Shown in pieces: positions 55,172-64,000 of a DNA stretch of 64,000 nucleotides. Under the pieces are notes generated by a model. That model saw nothing but the letters and a program-made list of their open reading frames with translations, searched no databases and was not told where the DNA came from. The DNA is from Emydura subglobosa (lineage: Eukaryota > Chordata > Testudines > Chelidae). The stretch lies in contig ML679959.1 of assembly GCA_007922225.1 (NCBI GenBank), forward strand, positions 22,019,230 through 22,083,229. The letters are read 5' to 3'. The first letter of the stretch is position 1. Each line of letters opens with the position of its first letter. The translations under genes were made by a program, and so were the position numbers.

Positions 55172-55599
55172 CTAGGAAAAAAAAAAGAAAAAGAAAAGAA
55201 AAGGAGCAGGGAGAGAGGGAGGAAAAAAATTAAAGAAAATTTCTAAGAAAATACTGCAACCCCAACCTGCTTTTGATCCTCCAGAAATGCAAATGTATAT
55301 AGAGGGTCATCTTCAAATGACTTCAGTTGGTGGTAAATTGTCAAGGTTGCAAGTTTTAAGTTTTAGTGACAAGAGATGAAAGAATACATGAGTTACTCCT
55401 TAAGTCTGAACAGCTAGGGGTCTGTTGGGTGTAAAACCCTGTTTGGATTAGGGAAGTCTCCTGTGTCCTCCTTAGTTACAGTGAAATTTTAGAAATATGA
55501 TCTAACTGTTAGCACACAGGAGTAGGAGTGAGGTGATCTGGCTCTTCCCCTAATTTACTGTATGGTTTTAGGCAAATCACAGATTAACATCTCTAAAGA

Positions 55600-55700
55600 A
55601 GACCTCTGTGGAGCTTGAAAGCTTGTCTCTTTCACCAACAGAAGTTGGTCCAATAAAAATGATCTCTCTCCTTGTCTATCTCTAAATCCTGATATTCTGA
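55600..55700. repeat. Dispersed repeat with CACCAACAGAAGTTGGTCC
   Basis: GCTTGAAAGCTTGTCTCTTT, CACCAACAGAAGTTGGTCCA and ATAAAAATGATCTCTCTCCT are a phrase very common in reptile genomes. The class is not certain. Confidence 0.65.
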
Positions 55701-57775
55701 GCTATATATAATACTTGCCTACCTCAGAGCAGGGTGTGAATCTTAATGTTTGTATAAGGGCTGTGACGTTATCAGCTGAAAGAGTAAAATGTTAAGAAAA
55801 TCATTCCTTCAGTTAAGGTTCTTATCTGAGATTGATTTCCATGAATCTAATGTTAGAAACTAGCTCACAAAATGTAAAGGACACTGCTAAATCAGAAGGC
55901 CAAGTGTAACACTAAATCAGAGATTATCAGTAGATAAGAATTTTAAGGGAAGTCAGATTTTTGGCTCTGAACTGTTTGATGTTATCCCTTTAAATCTAAA
56001 GTTACATTACTGCTCAAGATGGACTGGTGAATTATGCCATGTGTCTGTAGGAAAAAAAATCAGAGTCTGATCACTTCAGCCCTAATAAAGCCCATACAAT
56101 CAAGCTCAATGCAGTGGAAGTGGTGGGAGCCTTGGGGAGGTGATGAAAGATGCTATATAAACTCAAGATTATTATATTAAGAACACGTGTGTCTTGTCTG
56201 TGGCTCTGCATGACGTTGCTTCTTGATGAAAATAAAAATAGCTGAATCACAAACAGGCGTTTATAGCACTAGATAGACAACTGCAGCTCTGGTAATAATC
56301 CATCGGCACTTAGAATGCTTAACATTCTTAGCTAAAATTTGGAAATTACCTCCACAATCAGCACTTACAATTTTTAGGGCATAAGCACTTCATTGGCATG
56401 GCTAAGACCCAGTGTTTCAGAATATCCCCAACACTTTAAGGATCTGCATAGTCATACCCTGGAGAATTTAGGAACTGGGAGCTAAGTGCAGGCACTGATC
56501 CTGTTTAGCGCTGAGGTTTTGGGGAGTTACCAGGCTCTGGAATTAATAGCTGAGCTACTCAAGTGCTCATGTGTTATAAATGTTAAGCACTTAAAAAATT
56601 TAATGAATAAGTGTTTCAGTGGCTTAGCCATAAATTGGTTTCCTTTCACTCCACCACATACCAAGAAGATAAATAGGGTCCATGCCTGACCCTAGCTCAC
56701 ATTGCCAAGGGGAGCTTGGGAGTTACTGTTGTGTGCGCAGTGCAAGCCTGGTGGGGGTGATTATGAATGATCAATGCTCATATGGCTATGAGGAATTGGC
56801 TGGATATGTCAGCTGTTCATCTGCAAACTTTGTAACATTTAGGCCCAGCTCCCCAGAAGTTTTGTATCATATTCTCAGCAGAATTTGGACATGGAAACAT
56901 CATAGTTTACCATGAGAGGATCATGGTGTAGAACCAGCATTGCAGCTCCTCTGGAGCCCTCCCTCTTGCTGTTGTCATCTGGAGGCATGTCTGTGAATAG
57001 GGGGCATGCATGGGATGGTGCTATACCCCAGTCATCTCTGGTTGTAGTATTGGCCTCTTGTGGCCATTGGCAGTGGGTGTAATTTGCAGAAGCCCTCAGA
57101 CTGCTCTAAATTATGCCAGGGGATTATTTTGGGAGGCAGGGGGCCAGGACTGGGAGAGCACAAAAGCTAAATTTGCACCTTCCCATCTGGGCTACGGCGT
57201 GCACTTTGTGGTTGGAGCAGAGGATTTGAATTATTGGTTTGTTCTTTATAAAGACATGAAATCTGGTGAGAAGGTGTAATATATTTTCCTTTGTGGTAGC
57301 TGGATTCCATTGAGACACAGTTTTGATCTTAACTCTTGGGATAAAGAGATGTATTTTATTTAATTTAGATTTATAAACTCCCAGAAGCACCTGCCCCCAT
57401 TCTATGTGGCCATTGATGGAATTTCAACTATAAACATTCAGTTTCTTTCCATCACAGATCTGATTCTGCCACTCTCTCACACTGAGCAGTACCTCTCTCC
57501 ATAAATAATCCCACTATTTAGCGTGAGTGAGGATGGCAGGTTTGGCTCCTTATGTAATTAAATTTAATCTCTTGAAGGTGTGCATTTCTTTAACATGAAA
57601 CCCTTTATCACATAGGTAGCATATATTCTGTGTGACGCAGAGTTTGCTGTAGTTTACGCTGCATCTTGCTGGCTATAGAAGAAATTGTTTTATAAAATGA
57701 ATGCAGTAAAGTCTGTCCCTTCCAAAAAAACAATTGAGTACATACAATGCTAAAGAATGCAGATAAAACCGCTCA

Positions 57776-58032
57776 GGGCATGTCTACTCTTACCTCGGAG
57801 ATTCAGTGGCAGTTAACCGGAGTTACACAAACTACGCAAAAAACTTGCGTAACTCCCGTCGACTTCAGTGCTTCTGTTCTGCGCTCCATCTTCAATGCAC
57901 TGCGCCACTTAGGAGATGGCCTTAATACGTTGATTTCTGGATCGACTGAGCGGGTCCTCACTGACCACTCAGTCGATCCAGATAAGTTGATCTGACGGCA
58001 GCGAATTTGCCGATGTCTATGAAGACATAGCC
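57776..58032. mobile_element. MITE, 257 bp, 3-bp TCA duplication
   Basis: The left end is GGGCATGTCTAC and the right end GAAGACATAGCC (complement GGCTATGTCTTC). TCA lies on both sides (57773-57775, 58033-58035), as expected for PIF/Harbinger-type TNA targets. Inside is a perfect 15-base hairpin: TCTGGATCGACTGAG (57936-57950) against CTCAGTCGATCCAGA (57968-57982). Confidence 0.75.
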
Positions 58033-58114
58033 TCAGAAGAGAATAAGTATCCCATGCTTTTTGGTGCATTGAGCATCAAATCTCAACTTCGTAGAGGACG
58101 AGGTAGAAAACATA

Positions 58115-58408
58115 GGGTATGTCTACACTGCAAATAAAAGCCCCTGGTAGCGAGTTTCAGAGCCCGAGTCAATTGACTCATGCTTGCGATATGGGAATAA
58201 AAATAGCAGGGCAGACATTCCCACCACTTGGGCTGGAGCCCAGGTTCTGAAACCCGGGGGGGGAGGAGGGTCTGCGCAGGTACATCTATACCACTATTTT
58301 TAGCCCTGTAGTGTGAGCCCCACAAGCCTAAATCAGTTGATACAGGCTCTGAGGTAGACTGCTGTGGGGTTGTTTGGGGTTTTTTTGTTGTGTGGTGTAG
58401 ACATACTT
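58115..58408. mobile_element. MITE with GGGTATGTCTACAC ends
   Basis: The left end is GGGTATGTCTACACTGCAAA. The right end is GTGGTGTAGACATAC. The interior contains AGCCCGAGTCAATTGACTCA and a G9-rich hinge. The 3-bp flanks (ATA/TTA) are imperfect. Same family as 16240-16462. Confidence 0.72.
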
Positions 58409-59509
58409 TTAGAGTCAGGATGTTTATTCAAGTAGAATTACATAAATGAGGCTGTGTGATACAGGCAGAGAAATCCTAACATTGCATCATATACTGTATC
58501 AGTATACAGAGAGAGAGACAGACCTGTAGTAGCTGGTTAAATATTACAGCAATGCAAGTATTTGACAGTAGATATAAAGGGATAGGAAAGCCTGTGCTCA
58601 TAGACAAGCTGTGATTGTTACAATTTACAAGGCTGTTTATAAGTCTCTGGTAACATGCATGAGCTGTCTAGAGGGCTAACAAGGCATTGCTCATGTGCCC
58701 ATCACTGGAGTGTCTGGATGCTGATAATCCAGTATTTTTCTCTGTAATAGTAAGCGGCGGCTTCAAACCTGTCTGAACTTTGCAATTATTGGTAATTGAT
58801 GATACATGCTGAATTTTTAGTGAATCAGGATTACAGTGTTTGTCCTCCACTCTAGGAGAGAGAAGATACACACCTCTTTTAGTAAGAATTTGGAGCTTAA
58901 TTCAGGGGTTGTGTAGGAACTTCCCATTTCCTACATACAAGTAAATTTTAATATAGCCAATACAATGTGTCTTATGAATAACAGGTAATTCATGGTACCA
59001 GTGACAAATGTTGATCTTCAATATTTATAGCTACGAATTTCTGCCTTTAGTATTATTTCCTGCAAAATCAATTATATGACCCAATGACTGGGAAATAAGA
59101 AACCATATAAAAATCCACTTGCCTTGCCTCTCTCTGCATATAATTAGCAAACATAATGTATTTTTAAAATCTAAAGTCAATGGGTCAAATTCTGCTCAAT
59201 CATTACATGTTTGAACTCCAAATGAAGTTCACTTATTGATATGAAATACGGTATAATTTATTTATCCTTTTTAGTAGTGCTGTGTGATGTTAGTGCTCCA
59301 TTCCGGAGCTAGCTGCCATTCAGAGGCAGGTAATGTGATGCCTATGCATCTCTCTTCCACCTCCCAAGAGTTTTGCTAATTAATTAAATGTATTTGTAAT
59401 GTATTGTGAGAATAGAAGCACACTGAATAGAAAGTGCAGAATAATTTTAATGATTACATAACACCAGCTAATGTATTTCAGATATTAACAAATTGTCAAT
59501 CATACGTAC

Positions 59510-59969
59510 CAGACCCACCGACAGCAAGTCTGGGCCCCAGCGAAGAACAGTCCCATCCCACTTCTTCCACCCACAGCCCCGGCCCTGCTCCATCCCAGGC
59601 CGTCTCCTCCCCCCCACGGCCCATTCACCACTGCTTCCCTCTCTTCCCTCCCGCCTCGGTCCCCCTCCTCTCTTCCACACTCTTCCCCTTCACCCAGGTG
59701 GTGAGTGACAACCAGGAGCCTGAGTAGGCAGGTGGGGAGGGATGTGATGAGCAGCGGTGGGGGAGAAGAGGAGGAACACAAGCAGCGAGCCACGGAGGAT
59801 AGATGAGTGGGGGAAGGAGCAACATGGCTAGCAGTGAGTGGTGGGGTGGGACCTGGGGTGGAGTGTGGACGGGGTCACAGGTGGAAGAGGCCAGGTCACT
59901 TTTAAATTGCTGGGCCCCTGGGCAATTGCCTCCTTTGCCCCTCCAACCCCTCTGCTGTCGGTGGGCTTG
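59510..59969. mobile_element. Non-autonomous hAT-like transposon, 460 bp, GC-rich
   Basis: The left end is CAGACCCACCGACAGCAAG. The complement of the right end is CAAGCCCACCGACAGCAGAG. Flanks are ATACGTAC (59502-59509) and ATACATAC (59970-59977), an 8-bp duplication with one CpG-type change. The interior has no transposase. Open frames on both strands here (for example 59434-59727 and 59625-59975) follow from composition. Confidence 0.78.
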
Positions 59970-59999
59970 ATACATACTGTGCTGACTTTAACACTGTTA

Positions 60000-60415
60000 G
60001 GCTCATAGACTTTAAGGGACCATCATGATCATCTAGCCTAATTTCCTACACATCTGAGGCCTCAGAATCTCACTGACCCACTCCTATAATAGGCTGCTAA
60101 CCTCTGATTATGTTACTAAAGCCCTCAAATCTTGATTTAAAGACTCAAGATACAGAGAATCCACCACTTACTTTAGTTCAAACCAGCAGCTGACTTGTGC
60201 CCCATGCTGCAGAGGAAGGCAAAACCTCCCCAGGCTCTCTGTCAATCTGACCTGGGGAAAAATTCCTTCCCGACCCCAAATATGGCAACCAGTTAGATCC
60301 TAAACATGTGGGCAAGACCCACCAGCCAGATACCTGCAGGAGAATTTTCTGTAGTAAATCAGAGACCTCCCCATCTAGTGTCCCATCTCTGGCCATTGGA
60401 GATATCTGTTAATAT
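60000..60415 (-). mobile_element. CR1 LINE 3' fragment, reverse orientation
   Basis: GACTTTAAGGGACCATCATG, ATCATCTAGCCTAATTTCCT, GCAAAACCTCCCCAGGCTCT, TGGGGAAAAATTCCTTCCCG and ACCCCAAATATGGCAACCAG are the complement of a CR1 3'UTR and ORF2 end. Confidence 0.88.
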
Positions 60416-61408
60416 TTTTTTCCATTCCTTTTTCTTGCTGCTGCTGTGTTTCTAGGGAAACGTAAAAATAACTGAGCTTTTCACATTCTTATGGGTCCCT
60501 CAGCTGCTGCTTACAGAGGGTAATCAGACTGATCCTATCTGGGATGAGGGGGTGCAGAAGTGCACCATGCTACTCACTTCACCCTGAAAACCTCCAAGGG
60601 TACCCACCTAGAGAGCTTCATGAGAAAGAGAGCCAGGCTGACGTACTGGGGGAAACAGATGTTATGTGGTGTTGGCAACATCAGCACTGTGACCCTCGCA
60701 GAATCCTCCCTTGCCTGTGAGGAAACTTTTGGATATCTGCTGATGTTAAGTGGACTGGGTGTCCCAGTATGGAGGGCTCTGTGGGGAAAATTACCAGGCA
60801 GACAAATTAGTCCCTAGGCCTTTGATGGTGCCAGTAAATGGGTTCATGAGAAGAAGGTGTGGGGCCTGGTAAACCATCCCTTGAGGGAGTAGTCTGGAAC
60901 TGGCAGCTGAAGCCAAGCCTGTGTGTATTCAAGGCTATCCCATCCTGGGGCTGGGCAGGCTGTAGTCTCTCTCAGGTTCTGGTAGACTAGCCTGACTGGG
61001 TCAAGAGACTTTGTTTGTTGACTCTAAAGTTTGGGAGCTCTGAACCACAACCCTGAGGTTCAACAGGAATCAAATAGTTTGGATACATTTTAAATGTAGA
61101 TTTTTTTCATAGCTATAACTGTTCAAAAACCACTCACAGCTGCTTAAATTCATTGTTTCAAACGTTCTCTGTTATATACTGAAAGCAGCCTAGTCAATTT
61201 ACAGCTACATAGCCCACACACTGTTGTTATGCCATGCATTACAGTTTAGGGCACTGCTGGGTGACATTCTGAGAAACACAGTTTACTGGCAGTGACTCAA
61301 CTCTAATGATATGGATCAATATTAACAGGTGTTCCAGGGATGGCGGTTTCAAAAGCACTCGGCATTGAATTAACTCTATTCCCATTGAAGTCAATAGGAG
61401 TGAAGTTA

Positions 61409-61647
61409 AAGTATGTCTACATTGCAAAAACAGTTGTGTTCTTAATGCATATTAGCTAACTCACATTAAAAGAGTAGTGAAGACGTGGTAACTCAGCATT
61501 TAACTTAGATTAGCAGCTCCATTTCAAGCATGGAGTTGAACTCAAGCCGAGTTGCTATGTTTTCACTGCTCTTTTAACCCGTTTGCTAATGGGGGTTAGC
61601 TAACATGAGCTAAGAACACACTGTTTTTTTGCAGTGTGGACAAAGCC
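61409..61647. mobile_element. Nearly full-length palindromic MITE, about 240 bp
   Basis: The left arm, GTATGTCTACATTGC then AAAAACAGTTGTGTTCTTA, mirrors the right arm TAAGAACACACTGTTTTTTT then GCAGTGTGGACAAAGCC. Inner arms TTAGCTAACTCACATTAAAA and GTTAGCTAACATGAGC, and AAAAGAGTAGTGAA and TTCACTGCTCTTTT, pair as well. Confidence 0.8.
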
Positions 61648-61687
61648 TATGGCTAATGCTAAGTGCTTTTGAAAATCTCACCCCTAA

Positions 61688-61860
61688 AGTAAGGACGCCT
61701 GGTCTGAGTTCCAATCCCTGCCACTGACTTGTTGTGTGATCTTATGCAAGTCACTTAACCTGTCTGTCTCAGTTACCTTATCAAATAGGGAAACAGCACC
61801 TATCTCACAGGGGTTTTGCCAGAGTTAAGGCTAGGGAAGCTATCGGCATGGAAGGTGTAC
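61688..61860 (+). repeat. MIR copy
   Basis: CTGAGTTCCAATCCCTGCCA, TGTGTGATCTTATGCAAGTC, ACTTAACCTGTCTGTCTCAG and CACCTATCTCACAGGGGTTT follow the MIR order. Confidence 0.85.
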
Positions 61861-62812
61861 AGAGGCTTACATCACCCATGACATTACAATGAGTTACTAC
61901 GTTAACATTCTCAAACCATTTGGACCATTTATGGGAGTTACAAATAAATCATGAAATATATATTTTATCATTTGGCTCTCTACATGTACAATACATGATA
62001 TTACATCTAAGAGACTATTCCTGCTGGTAATTCTAAAGAATTAACCACACAAATACTGAAACAGATAAATTAATTGAAGGCAAAAATATTCCTCAGGTTC
62101 TCTATTTCCTAATTACTCCCCACCCCCAAACCCTGAAAGCCATCTGTTTATTATGACAGATGTGTAAACTTGCCTCTGTTAACCTTTCATGCTTTCTGAG
62201 ATAAGAATTTTAGCTGTTCTGCTCTGCCTGAAGAAATCACAAATCAATTTCATTATGATTAGCTAAGATTCTTCTTGACCAGTGCTAAAAATAAAAATGA
62301 ATTGGGTTTACTTTTTTAAAAAGAAATTACTGCTTCATCATATTATGAGAGATTTTCTTTAAAGGCACAAAAATAACGAAAGCTTGTAGCTTTCAGCTAA
62401 ATAAGGTAATCTTAGCTGATATTTGGCTGAAAGAAAAAAGGGAGGTGTCTGTCTTTTTAGTAAAATTTACAGCTATTAATTTAGATAAAGACAAATATAG
62501 ACATGCATTTACAGGGAGTATTGGGTAAAAATTTTTATAGTACCGAAGAAGAGCCTACATTAAAGTCCCATTTTCAAAAGTGATTTAGACACTTAGGTCC
62601 AGATTTTCAAAGGTATTTAGGCACCTAATGGGATTTTCAAAAGTGCCTAGTCAGGTTAGATGCCTAAATCCTATTGAGATCAATTGCAGTTAGGTATCTA
62701 ACCTGTTTAGGAGTTTTTGAAAATCCGCTAGGTGCCTGTTTGCATCTTTAGGTGGCTTTGTAAAGCTTAGGCCCTTAGAAGCCTAAGTCACATTACCTTT
62801 CACTGAGACCTA

Positions 62813-63077
62813 GGGCTGGTCTACCCTAGAAAATGATATTGACCCAGCTGCATCGCACAGCTGAGCAACATAGTTAAGCCGATCTAAATCAACAGCATTA
62901 GGTCGACACAGGAACTCTTTTGCCAACCTAGCTACTGCCTCTCACGGAGGTGGATTACTTATGCTGATGTGAGAATCCTTGCCATCAGCATACGTAGTGT
63001 CTACACTGAAGCGTTACAGCACTGTAGCTGCAACGTTGCAGCAGCACTGCTGTAGCATCTTAAATGTAGACAAGCCC
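62813..63077. mobile_element. MITE, 265 bp, inserted in another repeat
   Basis: The left end is GGGCTGGTCTACCCTAG. The right end is ATGTAGACAAGCCC (complement GGGCTTGTCTACAT). Flanks are CTA (62810-62812) and TTA (63078-63080). It splits a repeat with AGATTTTCAAAGGTATTTAG on the left and GGCTCCTAAGTGTCAAAGTC on the right. Confidence 0.78.
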
Positions 63078-63395
63078 TTAGGCTCCTAAGTGTCAAAGTC
63101 ACTTTTGAAAATGGAGCCTGAGTTACTTAGGTGCTTTTGAAAATTGTACCCATTCTGGTGTTTCCCCAAAGGATACCCACTCATTCTCAACTGGGAATGC
63201 GTAATGTGAAGTAGGGGAAAAGAAAGACTAAGGAATTCAAGCCCAGGGAAATGATCTAAAGCCATCAGTTCTGTGGGTCTCATTAATATTTATTATAATC
63301 CTTTCTGATTATGAATTGTGGGAAAGGGCATAAAGTTACCATCTGACTGAATATTTCCAGACTCAGCCTTATGTGGTCAGTGATCCCATGTCCTA

Positions 63396-63601
63396 GAATC
63401 ATAGAAGATTAGGGTTGGAAGGGACCTCAGCAGGTCATCTAGTCCAACCCCCTGCTCAAAGCAGGAGCAACCCCAACTAAATCATCCCAGCCAAGGCTTT
63501 GTCAAGCCGCACCTTAAAAACCTCTCAGGATGGAGATTCCACCACCTCCCTCGTTAACCCATTCCAGTGCTTCACCACCCTCCTAGTGAAAAAGTTTTCC
63601 C
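63396..63601 (-). mobile_element. CR1 LINE 3' end, reverse orientation
   Basis: ATCATAGAAGATTAGGGTTG, GAAGGGACCTCAGCAGGTCA, TCTAGTCCAACCCCCTGCTC and GGATGGAGATTCCACCACCT: one of the youngest-looking CR1 ends in the window. It runs directly into a (TG)n tract. Confidence 0.94.
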
Positions 63602-63628
63602 TGTGTGTGTGTGTGTGTGTGTGTGTGT
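63602..63628. repeat. (TG)n microsatellite
   Basis: About 13 uninterrupted TG units at the edge of a reversed CR1. Likely polymorphic. Confidence 0.95.
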
Positions 63629-64000
63629 CACATGCTGTTATGATGTCACATGTTGGCACTCCCCGGTCATGTTTTGCTGCAACACACTAGTTTTGCCTCA
63701 TCACTACCATGTCGCACTGCAATGTGTTATTGTAAACACTGTGATGCAAACACAATAATACCAAGGTGCACAATTTGAATTTTCTCTTTAAGCTTGTGAA
63801 GCAGTGAGACATTTAAATATCTACCCTACTGTAAACTTGTGCTATGCCATTGTCTCAGTGTTGCTTTTCAGTTCTGAGAAGTTTCTTATAAGCTGTAAGA
63901 TTTTTGTGCTTTCCTGGATTCACTGTGATTTATCCCAACCGGCTAGCATACTGGATGATAAAACTGTCATTGTAACAAATTATGAATACACAAAGCCACC

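Larger units (their letters stand above)
55172..64000 (-). other. PEX5L intron (partial) rich in MITEs and CR1
   Basis: At least 8.8 kb with no recognisable coding exon; I looked for the next upstream exon and did not see it. Elements: a TTGGTCCAATAAAA repeat (55600-55700), MITEs at 57776, 58115, 59510, 61409 and 62813, a MIR at 61688 and CR1 fragments at 60000 and 63396. The stretch 55700-57770 has nothing I recognise. Confidence 0.75.

Noticed and set aside
59434..59975. Open frames of about 70-116 codons on both strands
   Set aside because: Explained by the GC-rich interior of the 59510-59969 transposon.
1..64000. CRISPR arrays, prokaryotic operons, phage or toxin systems
   Set aside because: None seen. 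The exon-intron structure, CR1, MIR and hAT elements are those of a vertebrate chromosome.
1..64000. tRNA, rRNA, snoRNA or microRNA genes
   Set aside because: No sequence with a convincing cloverleaf or known box pattern was seen, apart from the weak SINE head at 11010-11110. Hairpins in MITEs are not evidence of microRNA genes.
55172..64000. A further upstream PEX5L exon
   Set aside because: I looked on the - strand for the segment preceding SDTEFWDK and found no matching in-frame sequence with splice sites.

Overview
This is a vertebrate nuclear genomic window. It holds the 3' parts of two convergent, intron-rich genes embedded in old transposon debris. On the + strand, 15 exons from 83 to 27848 encode the C-terminal ~597 residues of the deubiquitinase USP13 (isopeptidase T-3): the end of the N-terminal half, the whole split USP catalytic domain and both UBA domains. 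On the - strand, seven exons from 55171 down to 44086 encode the C-terminal ~352 residues of PEX5L (TRIP8b/PEX5R), including the complete TPR array. The 5' halves of both genes, with their promoters and start codons, lie outside the window. Every junction listed has GT..AG borders and keeps the reading frame. In mammals the same two genes are neighbours in the same tail-to-tail order, which supports both identifications.

The repeats point to a non-avian sauropsid, most likely a turtle. There are CR1 LINE 3' ends of the type common in turtles and crocodilians, many MIR/CORE-SINE copies, numerous short non-autonomous DNA transposons (TIRs beginning GGGxxTGTCTAC, and hAT-type elements with 8-bp target duplications), LTR-like promoter-bearing fragments, and no L1 or Alu. 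The repeat assignments come from pattern recognition, not from a library search.

Layout: 1-27848, USP13 exons and introns (largest CR1 at about 11330-12598; hAT MITE 14915-15195; GC-rich tandem repeat near 25740-26215). 27849 to about 31300, probable USP13 3'UTR, nearly free of repeats, with the best poly(A) signal at 31288. About 31300-35850, intergenic, containing a three-layer nested insertion (32588-33940) and another LTR-like fragment. About 35855-44085, probable PEX5L 3'UTR, with its best poly(A) signal on the - strand at 35873-35878. 44086-55171, PEX5L coding exons. 55172-64000, a PEX5L intron dense in MITEs and CR1 fragments.

The two proteins are not known to share a pathway: USP13 removes ubiquitin from cytosolic and ER-associated substrates, while PEX5L is a neuronal auxiliary subunit of HCN channels related to the peroxisomal receptor PEX5. 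I found no prokaryotic-type system, CRISPR array, RNA gene or intact mobile-element ORF. The most notable observations are structural: nested and precisely bounded transposons, a frame-neutral 27-nt USP13 microexon, and coding changes in PEX5L at positions that appear conserved.
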